Below, one piece after another: positions 1 through 8,225 of a stretch of 21,576 nucleotides of DNA (positions are counted from its first letter, which is position 1; each line of letters opens with the position of its first letter). A program made the translations under genes and the position numbers. Under the pieces are notes generated by a model that saw only the letters and a list, made by a program, of their open reading frames with translations, ran no database searches and was not told the origin of the DNA. Source of the DNA: an uncultured Oscillospiraceae bacterium (GTDB taxonomy: Bacteria; Bacillota; Clostridia; Oscillospirales; Ruminococcaceae); the NCBI GenBank assembly GCA_900547015.1, contig URFD01000015.1:1-21576 (forward strand), in the 5' to 3' direction.

Positions 1-118
1 AGCGTATTTTTCGTTATTTTTTCCACAATCATTTCGCGGAAAATGGTTTATTGATCCCATTTTTCCCGGGTTGATACCCATTTCCCGCAGGTCATTAAAA
101 AAAGGGTGGTGACAAAAC
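1..118. other. Upstream region of the V-ATPase operon
   Basis: No gene is visible here. Positions 51-70 and 71-89 form an imperfect direct repeat (TTGAT, then CCCATTT, then CCCG). I do not see a convincing promoter: TTGATA at 71-76 followed 17 bases later by ATTAAA is a poor match and would leave almost no leader. The operon promoter may lie left of the window. The Shine-Dalgarno stretch AGGGTGGTGA just before 119 serves the first ATPase gene. Confidence 0.4.
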
Positions 119-433
119 TTGTTAGATGTACTCAGCAAAGTCAAGCAAGCCGAAGATGCTGCACAGCAGCTGACCGGCGAAGCCCAGCAAAAAGCGGCGG
201 CCATCCGTGCCGATGCCCAAAAGCAGGGAAAGGCAGTCCTTGACAATGCCAAATCCGATGCTGCCAAGCTCTCTGAAGAGATTCTGTCCCGCGCCCGCAA
301 CGACGCGCAGACCTGGCTGGAAAACTCACAATCGGTTTCCGAGAATGAGTGCAGGGCCATGGCTGAGAAATCCCAAGAAAAACTGACCGCAGCGGCAAAC
401 CTCATTGCAGAGAGGATTGTGAACACACTATGA
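119..433 (+). CDS. ntpF: V-type ATPase peripheral-stalk subunit H (NtpF/AhaH-like)
   Basis: A small 104-residue protein, almost entirely helical and rich in Ala, Gln, Lys and Glu with heptad-like spacing, as expected for the coiled-coil subunit that pairs with subunit E in the peripheral stalk of V/A-type ATPases. The stalk stops the catalytic head from turning with the rotor. The start is TTG, chosen because AGGGTGGTGA sits a few bases upstream and no ATG is near. Its stop overlaps the ATG of subunit I by four bases (ATGA), implying translational coupling. Position directly before subunit I matches ntpF of the Enterococcus hirae ntp operon. Sequence conservation in this family is low, so the call rests on composition, length and context. 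Confidence 0.85.
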   Translation: MLDVLSKVKQAEDAAQQLTGEAQQKAAAIRADAQKQGKAVLDNAKSDAAKLSEEILSRARNDAQTWLENSQSVSENECRAMAEKSQEKLTAAANLIAERIVNTL

Positions 434-2385
434 TTTTGAAAATGCAGAAGCTGACTCTCATCGGATTTCTTGCAGACAAGGAAGCCCTGCTGCGGGATAT
501 GATGAAGAAGAAGTGTGTCCAGATCGAGGGTCCGGAAAACATCCAGGACTACGAAAGCATCTCTGAGATGACCGTAGCCGGCGTTTCCCAAACCTATGAG
601 CTGGAGCAGGATCTTGCAAAGTTCACCTCTGCCATCCGTGCCGTGTCTCCCTATGAAGAAAAGGGCGGACTTTTCGCCAAAAAGGAACAGGCTGATTTTT
701 CTGTCATGCTTGACCAAAAGCTTTACGAGACAGCCGTTTTACTTCGAGACGAAATCAATGGCATTGTGAAACAGATTTCCGATCAGAAAAACGCAAGCTC
801 CCGTGCCCAGCTTCAGATTACCGCGCTGGAGCCGTGGAAGAATCTGGATTTGGATTTGTCTGTCACACAGACACGCTCCACCGCCCTGATGTACCTGACA
901 GCTGCCGCAGATGTGAACCTGGAAGAATTGGAAAAAGACCTGCTGGAGGCTTCTCCCTTGTGCTACATCCACAAGGTAAGCTCCTCTTCCGAGATGTCGT
1001 GCCTGCTGGTGCTGTACCATAAGGATGCACAAGATGCTGTTATGGAGGTCATCAAAGGCTTCAACACCAACCGCCCCGACTTCGCTTCCTGCAAGGGAAC
1101 CGCAGCCGAAAACATCTCTCTCCTAAAAAGTCAAATCGAGACCAGCGCTCAGGAAATCGAGCGTCTGACCGAGCAGCTCAAGGCAGCAGCAGAATCTGCC
1201 CAGCTCCTGAAAACAGGCTCCGATATGATTTCGGTACAAATCGATGACCAGAAGGTACGGGAAAATATCTTCCAGACCCAGAGCGTTTTCGCACTGACCG
1301 GCTGGATTGCCGAGGAAGATGCCGACAAGGTCAAAAAGCTGCTGGACCGCTACTCCTGCTACTACACCTTGGAGCAGCCCGCAGAGGGGGACGACCCTCC
1401 GGTCAAGCTGAAAAACAACAAGTTTGTACAGCCGTACGAGCTGATTACCGAGATGTACTCCCTGCCGACCCCGGACGGAATCGACCCGACCCCGATGCTC
1501 ACCCCGTTCTTCATCCTGTTCTTTGGCATGATGCTGGCGGATGCAGGCTACGGTCTTTTGATCTTCCTGCTGTGCTTCATCGGACTCAAAAAGTTTAAAC
1601 CCGACGAAGGCTTCCTCAAATCCGCCATGCAGATTGGTACATCCTGCGGATTGTCCACCATGTTCTGGGGCGTGATGTATGGCGGCTACTTCGGCAACCT
1701 GATTCCTCAGGTGGCAGAAAGCTGGTTTGGAAAAACCATCACCATCCCTGCCGTATTCGATATGCTCAATGACCCAATGTCCATCATGATCCTGTCGTTC
1801 CTCCTCGGTGCGGTTCATCTGTTCACCGGTATGGGCATCAAGATTTATATGCTGGCAAAACGCGGTCATCTCATGGACGGCTTGATGGATGTCGGTCTGT
1901 GGTACCTGATTCTCGTTGGTCTGCCAATGATGGTACTGCCCGCAGTTGCCAATGTCGGCAAGATCTTAGCAATCGTCGGTGCCGTCGGATTGATTCTGAC
2001 ACAGGGCCGTCATGAAAAAAATATCCTGATGAAACCGATTAAGGGCGTTATGAGCCTGTACGACATCACCGGCTATCTGTCGGATGTCCTGTCCTACTCG
2101 CGTGTGCTGGCGCTGGGTCTTGCCGGCGGCATCATCGCAAACGTCTTTAACCTTCTGGGCACGATGCCCGGCTTCAACTTGATTGGCATCATCGCCTTTC
2201 TCCTGATTTTTGTCATCGGCCATGTCTTTAACTTGGCAATCAGCGGTCTGGGAGCTTATGTACACACCTCCCGTCTGCAATATGTCGAATTCTTTGGTAA
2301 GTTTTATGAGGCCGGCGGCAAACCTTTCCGCCCATTCCAGGCAAATACAAAATACACTCTCATTTCCGATAAGGAGGACAAATAA
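430..2385 (+). CDS. ntpI: V-type ATPase subunit I (membrane stator subunit a)
   Basis: At 651 residues this is the usual length of subunit I. The first about 340 residues are hydrophilic and partly coiled-coil (the cytoplasmic arm that binds the stalks). From about residue 358 onward there are roughly eight membrane helices, beginning in a stretch containing LADAGYGLL. The segment SYSRVLALGLAGG holds Arg558, the expected essential arginine facing the glutamate of the K ring. The protein forms the half-channels for ion passage. It starts at ATG inside the ATGA overlap with the upstream gene; an ATG four codons later is possible. Its stop lies two bases before the ATG of subunit K, and the K ribosome site AAGGAGG lies within its 3' end. 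Confidence 0.96.
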   Translation: MILKMQKLTLIGFLADKEALLRDMMKKKCVQIEGPENIQDYESISEMTVAGVSQTYELEQDLAKFTSAIRAVSPYEEKGGLFAKKEQADFSVMLDQKLYETAVLLRDEINGIVKQISDQKNASSRAQLQITALEPWKNLDLDLSVTQTRSTALMYLTAAADVNLEELEKDLLEASPLCYIHKVSSSSEMSCLLVLYHKDAQDAVMEVIKGFNTNRPDFASCKGTAAENISLLKSQIETSAQEIERLTEQLKAAAESAQLLKTGSDMISVQIDDQKVRENIFQTQSVFALTGWIAEEDADKVKKLLDRYSCYYTLEQPAEGDDPPVKLKNNKFVQPYELITEMYSLPTPDGIDPTPMLTPFFILFFGMMLADAGYGLLIFLLCFIGLKKFKPDEGFLKSAMQIGTSCGLSTMFWGVMYGGYFGNLIPQVAESWFGKTITIPAVFDMLNDPMSIMILSFLLGAVHLFTGMGIKIYMLAKRGHLMDGLMDVGLWYLILVGLPMMVLPAVANVGKILAIVGAVGLILTQGRHEKNILMKPIKGVMSLYDITGYLSDVLSYSRVLALGLAGGIIANVFNLLGTMPGFNLIGIIAFLLIFVIGHVFNLAISGLGAYVHTSRLQYVEFFGKFYEAGGKPFRPFQANTKYTLISDKEDK

Positions 2386-2387
2386 TC

Positions 2388-2891
2388 ATGGAAGCAACAA
2401 CTTTTTCTCAGTTCTTTTTCTCTGGTAACTTTTTAGCAGTATTGGGTGCTGCTCTGGCAGTAGGTCTTGGCGGCATCGGTTCCGCAAAAGGTGTCGGCAT
2501 CGCCGGTGAGGCTGCTGCCGGACTGATTGCAGAGGACCCGGACAAATTCGGTCAGACTCTGATTCTGCAGGCTCTGCCTGGTACACAGGGCATCTACGGC
2601 TTCCTGGTCGGCATCATGGTCATGCTCAACTGCGGATTCCTCGGCGGCACTGCAAACCTCACCTCCTCTCAGGGTCTGTATGTTCTGGCTGCTTGTCTGC
2701 CTGCTGCTCTGACCGGTCTGGTTTCCGGTATCCATCAGGGACGCGTTTCCGCTGCCGGTATCAATGTTGTAGCAAAGAGACCGAACGAAGTTTCCAAAGC
2801 CATGATTTATGCTGCGATGGTAGAAACCTACGCAATCCTTGGACTTCTGATCTCCATCCTGCTGGTTATCAACGTCGGCAATATTGCTTAA
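2388..2891 (+). CDS. ntpK: V-type ATPase subunit K (rotor-ring proteolipid, duplicated hairpin)
   Basis: A 167-residue hydrophobic protein with four membrane helices arranged as two related hairpins (GIGSAKGVGIAGEAAAG in the first, SGIHQGRVSAAG in the second). This is the 16-17 kDa V-type form rather than the 8 kDa F-type c subunit. The ion-carrying glutamate is Glu146 in AAMVETYAILG. By alignment with Enterococcus hirae NtpK, the sodium ligands Leu61, Thr64, Gln65, Gln110 and Glu139 correspond here to Leu63, Thr66, Gln67, Gln117 and Glu146, all conserved, predicting sodium transport. The start is ATG with AAGGAGG at 2371-2377, among the strongest ribosome sites in the operon, consistent with the ring needing many copies. 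A hairpin follows the gene. Confidence 0.96.
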   Translation: MEATTFSQFFFSGNFLAVLGAALAVGLGGIGSAKGVGIAGEAAAGLIAEDPDKFGQTLILQALPGTQGIYGFLVGIMVMLNCGFLGGTANLTSSQGLYVLAACLPAALTGLVSGIHQGRVSAAGINVVAKRPNEVSKAMIYAAMVETYAILGLLISILLVINVGNIA

Positions 2892-2907
2892 TCCCTGCCG
2901 GGACAGT

Positions 2908-2926
2908 TTCACAAAACCGCTGTGAA
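2908..2926 (+). other. Hairpin in the K-E gap
   Basis: TTCACA and TGTGAA pair around a seven-base loop in the 65-base gap after subunit K. There is no T-run after it, so it is not a terminator. It could protect or set a processing end for the highly needed K message; that role is inference only. Confidence 0.35.
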
Positions 2927-2956
2927 GCAGAAACTTTGAAATCGAGGTGAAACCGG

Positions 2957-3553
2957 TTGAACAACATTGAAAGCATTACCAAGAAGATTGCGCAGGACGC
3001 TCAGGCTCAGGCTGACCAGAAAATCGCCGAGGCACAAAGCGAAGCCCAGCAGATTCTCCGCGGCTACCAGGAGCAGGCAGACAAGCTGCTCCGGGATGCA
3101 CAGGAGCAGGCTCAGAAAGAGGCTGCTGCCATTGCCGAGCGTGTGGAGTCCCAGTCCGGTCTGATTCGCCGCAATCTGATGCTGCAATACAAACGACAGG
3201 CAATCGAACAGGCATTCCAGATGGCTCTGGAGCAGCTGTGCTCGATGCCGAGTGACAAACAGGTCGAGCTGCTTGCCGGTGCTGCCGGAAAATATCTGTC
3301 GGCAGACGCCAAGGTCATCCTCAACCAAAAGGACAAGGCCGCCTTTGGTGACAAGCTGGTTGCAGCCATTCAGGCTAACTTAAAAGCCTCCGGCAAGGAT
3401 TTTGCCGTTACCCTGTCCGAGCACACCGGCTCCATGCAGGGCGGCATGATTCTGGCAGAGGGAAAGATCGAAACCAACCTTTCTTACGAGATCCTCGTCA
3501 AAAATCTGCGCGATGAGCTGGAAGGCGAAGTCGCAAGTATTTTGACCGAATAG
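2957..3553 (+). CDS. ntpE: V-type ATPase subunit E (peripheral stalk)
   Basis: A 198-residue protein. The first about 110 residues form a charged Ala/Gln/Glu-rich helix, the long coiled coil that pairs with the H-like subunit encoded at 119-433. The last about 90 residues form the mixed globular head that contacts the catalytic B subunit; the segment GGMILAEGKIETNLSYE is typical of this family. The start is TTG, set by GAGGTGA at 2944-2950. It follows the K gene by 65 bases and precedes subunit C by about 40. Length and order match E in other clostridial and enterococcal operons. Confidence 0.93.
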   Translation: MNNIESITKKIAQDAQAQADQKIAEAQSEAQQILRGYQEQADKLLRDAQEQAQKEAAAIAERVESQSGLIRRNLMLQYKRQAIEQAFQMALEQLCSMPSDKQVELLAGAAGKYLSADAKVILNQKDKAAFGDKLVAAIQANLKASGKDFAVTLSEHTGSMQGGMILAEGKIETNLSYEILVKNLRDELEGEVASILTE

Positions 3554-3594
3554 AATCGCAAGAGGATCATCTACAAGTAAGGGAGGTGCATGGT

Positions 3595-4593
3595 TTGAAA
3601 AAAACAAAGGATACACAGTATCTTTATCTGTCCGCCAATATCCGTGCACAGGAAACCAAAATGATCGGCGCGCAGGCACTGCACAAGATGATTGCCGCAG
3701 GCAGCGCGGAAGAAGCCTTCAAGACGGTGAACGATGCCGGAATCGGTGTGGACTATGATTACAGGGATTTTGAATCTGCGCTGACACAGGAGCTTGCCTC
3801 CACCTATGAACGGCTGGAAAAGGCATCTCCCAATCCGGAGATGTTCCGGATTTTCCGCTGCAAATATGACGGACACAATCTGAAAGCACTCATCAAGGCC
3901 GGTGCTGCCGGCACCAGTGCGCAGGAGCTGCTCATTCCTCTGGGCACCGTGGATGCAAAGGTTCTTCAGGACGGGCTCCGTGACGGCAACTTCGGCGCTT
4001 TGGAGCCTGAGCTTGCAGCTGCCGCTGTCAATGCAAGGGATTCTCTGGCCAGGGTCAATGACCCGCAGATGGTGGATGTCATCATCGACCGGGCAGTCCT
4101 GCAATGTATGGCAGCTTTGGCAAAGCAGTACAAAAGCCCATTTCTTGACCGTTTGGTCGATGCCCAAATCGACATCGCCAACATCCGCTCCTTTGTCCGC
4201 ATCAAACGAATCGGACAGGAGGTCAGCTTCCTCAAGGAGGTGCTGGCTCAGGGCGGCAGCATCCCGCTCAGCCGTTTTGTCGAGCTGTATCCCAAGAGCT
4301 TTGACGACTTTTGCGAGATGCTTGACACCACACCCTATGGTTCGGCTCTGTCCGGCGCCTATGACGCCATCCGGAACCGCTCCTCGCTCTCGCTGTTTGA
4401 GAAGCTGTGCGACAACTATATGGTAGGGGTGCTCAAATCTTCCCGCTTTGTACCGTTCGGCATCGAGCCGGTGCTGTCCTATCTGGTGGCAAAGGAGAAC
4501 GAGGCACAGGCGATTCGCATCGTCATGGCCTCCAAGATCGCCGGTATTGCACCGGAAAAAATCACGGAAAGGCTGAGGGAAACTTATGCGTAA
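3595..4593 (+). CDS. ntpC: V-type ATPase subunit C (central-stalk socket subunit d)
   Basis: A helical, soluble 332-residue protein of the V-ATPase C/d family (about 330 residues normally). It sits as a funnel on top of the K ring and couples it to the D-F shaft. Repeated helix-rich segments such as YLYLSANIRAQETKMIG at the N-terminus and FRIFRCKYDGHNLKALIKA are characteristic. I place the start at TTG 3595 because GGGAGG at 3581-3586 lies eight bases before it. An in-frame GTG at 3586 overlaps the ribosome site and would add only three residues. The 3' end overlaps the subunit F gene by eight bases. Confidence 0.93.
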   Translation: MKKTKDTQYLYLSANIRAQETKMIGAQALHKMIAAGSAEEAFKTVNDAGIGVDYDYRDFESALTQELASTYERLEKASPNPEMFRIFRCKYDGHNLKALIKAGAAGTSAQELLIPLGTVDAKVLQDGLRDGNFGALEPELAAAAVNARDSLARVNDPQMVDVIIDRAVLQCMAALAKQYKSPFLDRLVDAQIDIANIRSFVRIKRIGQEVSFLKEVLAQGGSIPLSRFVELYPKSFDDFCEMLDTTPYGSALSGAYDAIRNRSSLSLFEKLCDNYMVGVLKSSRFVPFGIEPVLSYLVAKENEAQAIRIVMASKIAGIAPEKITERLRETYA

Positions 4594-4909
4594 AAAGATT
4601 GCAGTTGTCGGCGACAAAGGCAGCGTCCTCGGCTTCAAGTCGGTAGGCTTTGAGGTGTTCACCGCCGTTGCTCAGCAGGAGGTTCAGCAGGTCATGCATA
4701 CCTTGTGCAAAAGCGGCGACTATGGCATTATCTTCATCACCGAGCAAGCCTATGTCCAGATTCCGCAGATCATCGACGAGTACAAGGAACAGCCCACTCC
4801 TGCCATCATCCCGATTCCCGGCAAGGACGGCAGCCTTGGCATCGGCATCAAGAATGTCAAGAAGAACGTCGAGCGAGCTGTTGGCGCAGACATCCTGTTT
4901 AACGACTAG
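4586..4909 (+). CDS. ntpG: V-type ATPase subunit F (central shaft; NtpG in E. hirae)
   Basis: A 107-residue alpha/beta protein of the usual subunit F length. Typical segments are KKIAVVGDKGSVLGFKSVGF at the N-terminus (the first strand and turn), then GIIFITEQAY, and PAIIPIPGKDG. It binds subunit D to form the rotating central shaft. The ATG lies inside the last codons of subunit C, an eight-base overlap, so translation is probably coupled. After its stop comes the only large gap in the operon (151 bases), which holds three hairpins. Confidence 0.94.
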   Translation: MRKKIAVVGDKGSVLGFKSVGFEVFTAVAQQEVQQVMHTLCKSGDYGIIFITEQAYVQIPQIIDEYKEQPTPAIIPIPGKDGSLGIGIKNVKKNVERAVGADILFND

Positions 4910-4944
4910 CCTTCGGGCAGCCGCTGATTCATTCTGATTTTTGC

Positions 4945-4966
4945 TTTGCACCCTTTGGTGTGCAAA
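4945..4966 (+). other. Hairpin after subunit F
   Basis: TTTGCAC and GTGCAAA pair perfectly (7 bp) around an eight-base loop, followed by a partly T-rich stretch. It could be a weak or leaky terminator or an RNA processing site; the T-run is too interrupted for confidence. Confidence 0.4.
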
Positions 4967-4983
4967 TCGCTTTTGTGTTTCCT

Positions 4984-5030
4984 CCTCCCTCTTTGCTCAA
5001 AAGGGGGAGGCAGGCGCGGGCTTTCCCGCG
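4984..5030 (+). repeat. Two-hairpin element inside the ATPase operon
   Basis: Hairpin one: CCTCCCTCTTT (4984-4994) pairs with AAAGGGGGAGG (5000-5010) with one G-T pair. Hairpin two: CGCGGG, loop CTTT, CCCGCG (5015-5030). The element then continues as GAAAGACTGA. This layout (an arm starting with pyrimidine-rich C/T bases, a second GC hairpin, ending G-ACTGA) resembles the repeat at 10324-10370, so it may be a diverged copy. There is no following T-run, so it is not an ordinary terminator. Confidence 0.55.
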
Positions 5031-5060
5031 AAAGACTGATTTTTAAAGTAGGTGAAAATA

Positions 5061-6839
5061 TTGAGCCAAGGCAAAATTGTAAAGGTTGCCGGTCCGCTGA
5101 TCGTTGCCGAAAATATGCGCGACGCCAATATGTTCGACGTAGTACATGTCGGCAAGCAGAAGCTCATCGGTGAAATCATCGAGATGAGAGACGACAAGGC
5201 ATCCATTCAGGTATATGAGGAAACTGCCGGCATCGGCCCCGGCGATGATGTTGAGACCACCGGCGCTCCGATGTCTGTTGAACTGGCTCCGGGCGTGCTG
5301 ACCAGTATCTTTGACGGTATCCAGCGTCCTCTGACCAAAATCAGAGAGATTGCCGGAAGCAATATCACCAGAGGCATCGAGGTCACCTCGCTGGATCACG
5401 ATAAGAAATGGGATTTCGTTGCTACTGCTAAGGTCGGCGACCATGTTGTAATGGGCGATGTTCTGGGTACCGTTCAGGAAACCTCCATCGTCACACACAA
5501 GGTCATGGTTCCACAGGGCTCTGAGGGCGAAATCGTCGAAATCTTCTCCGGCAGCTACAACATCACCGAGACCATCGCCCGAATCAAGGGTGCAGACGGT
5601 GTCGTCCGCGATGTTTGTATGCTCCAGAAATGGCCGGTTCGTGTCCAGCGTCCATATAAAGAAAAGCTCTCTCCGGATATTCCGATGATCACCGGTCAGC
5701 GTGTAATCGACACCCTGTTCCCGATTTCCAAGGGCGGTACCGCAGCAGTACCGGGTCCATTCGGCTCCGGTAAAACCGTTGTTCAGCACCAGCTGGCAAA
5801 ATGGTCGGACGTAGACATCGTTGTTTACATCGGCTGCGGCGAGCGCGGAAACGAAATGACCGACGTACTCAACGAGTTCCCGGAACTGAAGGACCCAAAA
5901 TCCGGCGAATCCCTGATGTACCGTACCGTTCTGATTGCAAACACCTCCGATATGCCGGTTGCTGCCCGTGAGGCTTCCATCTACACCGGCATCACCATCG
6001 CAGAATATTACCGCGATATGGGTTACTCCGTTGCTATCATGGCTGACTCCACCTCCCGTTGGGCAGAGGCTCTGCGTGAGATGTCCGGTCGACTGGAGGA
6101 AATGCCAGGTGAAGAAGGTTACCCGGCTTACCTGACCTCCCGTCTGGCACAATTCTATGAGCGTGCAGGCCGCGTCATCTGTAAAGGCAGCGACGAGCGC
6201 GAAGGCTCTCTGACCGCAATCGGCGCGGTATCTCCTGCCGGCGGCGATAACTCCGACCCGGTTGTACAGGCTACCCTGCGTATCGTTAAGGTATTCTGGG
6301 GTCTGGATTCCTCTCTGGCATACAAACGTCACTTCCCAGCCATCAACTGGCTGACCTCCTACTCCCTGTATATGGACCAGATCGGCGAGTGGATGGATAA
6401 AAACATTTCGGATGAATGGTCCGGTCTGCATCACGATGCGATGCTGCTGCTCCAGCAGGAATCCGAGCTGGAGGAAATTGTAAAGCTGGTCGGCTACGAC
6501 TCCCTGTCTGCGCCTGACCGCCTGACCCTCGAGGCCGCTCGTTCCGTCCGTGAGGACTACTTGCAGCAGAACGCATTCGATGACGCTGACACCTACACTT
6601 CCAACGCAAAACAGTATCGGATGCTCAAGATGATCCTCTCCTTCTCCAAGGAATGTCGCAACGCTTTGAACAGCGGTGTCAAGGTCGACAAGCTGCTGCA
6701 CCTGCCGGTTTCCGAAAAAATCGCCCGTGCAAAATATGTCCCTGAGGACCGCTTCGAGGCATACTTCCATGATACCATGACAGAGATTGAAACATCGGTA
6801 TCCAACATCATTTCTGAGGAGGTATCTGCATCATGTTAA
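5061..6839 (+). CDS. ntpA: V-type ATPase catalytic subunit A
   Basis: A 592-residue catalytic ATPase subunit. The P-loop GPFGSGKTVVQHQLAKWS lies at about residues 232-249 (Lys238, Thr239) and GERGNEMTDVLNEFPEL at about 260-276. The non-homologous insertion typical of A subunits, rather than F-type beta, lies at about residues 115-190. Later segments include MADSTSRWAEALREMSGRLEEMPGEEGYPAYL, abridged here to the key ADSTSRWAEALRE. Three copies alternate with B and hydrolyse or make ATP. I set the start at TTG 5061 because AGGTGA lies directly before it. An in-frame GTG at 5052 falls within that site. The gene overlaps subunit B by seven bases. Confidence 0.97.
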   Translation: MSQGKIVKVAGPLIVAENMRDANMFDVVHVGKQKLIGEIIEMRDDKASIQVYEETAGIGPGDDVETTGAPMSVELAPGVLTSIFDGIQRPLTKIREIAGSNITRGIEVTSLDHDKKWDFVATAKVGDHVVMGDVLGTVQETSIVTHKVMVPQGSEGEIVEIFSGSYNITETIARIKGADGVVRDVCMLQKWPVRVQRPYKEKLSPDIPMITGQRVIDTLFPISKGGTAAVPGPFGSGKTVVQHQLAKWSDVDIVVYIGCGERGNEMTDVLNEFPELKDPKSGESLMYRTVLIANTSDMPVAAREASIYTGITIAEYYRDMGYSVAIMADSTSRWAEALREMSGRLEEMPGEEGYPAYLTSRLAQFYERAGRVICKGSDEREGSLTAIGAVSPAGGDNSDPVVQATLRIVKVFWGLDSSLAYKRHFPAINWLTSYSLYMDQIGEWMDKNISDEWSGLHHDAMLLLQQESELEEIVKLVGYDSLSAPDRLTLEAARSVREDYLQQNAFDDADTYTSNAKQYRMLKMILSFSKECRNALNSGVKVDKLLHLPVSEKIARAKYVPEDRFEAYFHDTMTEIETSVSNIISEEVSASC

Positions 6840-8212
6840 AAGAATACCGCACCATAAGAGAGGTCGCAGGTCCTCTGATGATGGTTTCTGATGTAGAGGG
6901 CGTCACCTATGACGAGCTGGGCGAAATCGAGCTGCCCAGCGGTGAAGTCCGTCGCTGCAAGGTACTGGAAGTAGACGGCGGCAACGCAGTGGTACAGCTG
7001 TTTGAAAGCTCCGCAGGCATCAACCTGCGCGACAGCAAGGTTCGCTTCTTCGGTCACGGACTCCAGCTGCCTGTTTCTGAGGATATGCTCGGCCGTGTAT
7101 TCTCCGGCATGGGCCGTCCAATCGACGGCGGTCCGGAAATCATCCCGGATAAGAGAATCGACATCAACGGCGTTCCTATGAACCCGGCTGCCCGTGTCTA
7201 CCCGAACGAGTTCATCCAGACCGGCGTTTCCGCAATCGATGGTCTGAACACGCTGGTTCGTGGTCAGAAGCTGCCAATCTTCTCCGGTTCCGGTCTGCCT
7301 CATGCCAAGCTGGCAGCGCAGATTGCGCGTCAGTCCAAGGTACTCAACGCTAACGATAAGTTCGCCGTTGTCTTTGCCGCAATCGGTATCACCTTTGAGG
7401 AAGCAGACTTTTTCATCAAGGATTTTACCAAAACCGGTGCAATCGACCGTACCGTTATGTTCATGAACCTGGCAAACGACCCGGCGATTGAGCGTATTTC
7501 CACCCCTCGTATGGCTCTGACCGCTGCGGAATATCTTGCATTTGAAAAGGATATGCACGTTCTGGTCATCCTGACCGACATCACCAACTACGCCGAGGCT
7601 CTGCGTGAGGTTTCCGCTGCTCGTAAAGAGGTTCCGGGACGCCGCGGCTATCCGGGCTATCTGTACACCGACCTTGCAACGCTGTATGAGCGTGCCGGAA
7701 GAAAGATGGGCTCCGAAGGCTCCATCACCATGATTCCAATTCTGTCGATGCCTGAGGACGACAAAACCCATCCAATCCCTGACTTGACCGGATACATCAC
7801 CGAGGGCCAGATTATTCTGTCCCGTGAGCTGTACCGCAAGAATATCACCCCGCCAATCGATGTACTGCCTTCTCTGTCCCGTCTGAAGGATAAAGGTATC
7901 GGCGTCGGCAAAACCCGTGAGGACCACTCCGGAACCCTGAACCAGCTGTTTGCGGCTTACTCCCGTGGTAAGGATGCAAAAGAGCTGATGAGCATTCTGG
8001 GTGAAGCTGCCCTTTCGGAAACCGACCTTCTGTACGCCAAATTTGCGGACGAGTTTGAAAAACGCTATGTATCGCAGGGCTACTACACCAACCGTTCCAT
8101 CGAGGAAACACTGGATATCGGCTGGGAGCTGCTCTCGATTCTGCCGACCTCCGAGCTCAAACGTATCAAGCCTGAGATGATTGAAAAATACCTTCCGAAA
8201 AAAGACGACTAA
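6833..8212 (+). CDS. ntpB: V-type ATPase regulatory subunit B
   Basis: A 459-residue non-catalytic nucleotide-binding-fold subunit. Where A has a Gly-Lys-Thr P-loop, this protein has FSGSGLPHAKLAAQIARQS, the normal B-subunit replacement. Other family segments are VFAAIGITFEEADFF, LTDITNYAEALREVS, and LPSLSRLKDKGIGVGKTREDH near the C-terminus, which contains the arginine finger completing the catalytic site on A. The ATG overlaps the end of subunit A by seven bases and has TGAGGAGG upstream, so A and B, needed in equal amounts, are likely co-translated. Confidence 0.97.
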   Translation: MLKEYRTIREVAGPLMMVSDVEGVTYDELGEIELPSGEVRRCKVLEVDGGNAVVQLFESSAGINLRDSKVRFFGHGLQLPVSEDMLGRVFSGMGRPIDGGPEIIPDKRIDINGVPMNPAARVYPNEFIQTGVSAIDGLNTLVRGQKLPIFSGSGLPHAKLAAQIARQSKVLNANDKFAVVFAAIGITFEEADFFIKDFTKTGAIDRTVMFMNLANDPAIERISTPRMALTAAEYLAFEKDMHVLVILTDITNYAEALREVSAARKEVPGRRGYPGYLYTDLATLYERAGRKMGSEGSITMIPILSMPEDDKTHPIPDLTGYITEGQIILSRELYRKNITPPIDVLPSLSRLKDKGIGVGKTREDHSGTLNQLFAAYSRGKDAKELMSILGEAALSETDLLYAKFADEFEKRYVSQGYYTNRSIEETLDIGWELLSILPTSELKRIKPEMIEKYLPKKDD

Positions 8213-8225
8213 GGAGGGGTAGAGA

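Noticed and set aside
4945..4980. Mid-operon terminator after subunit F
   Set aside because: The stem is fair but the following T-run is interrupted, and the catalytic A and B genes lie downstream with no promoter seen between.
5043..6770. A 575-codon open frame on the minus strand
   Set aside because: It lies opposite the unambiguous catalytic subunit A gene, has no recognisable domain, and arises from the third-position bias of the real gene.
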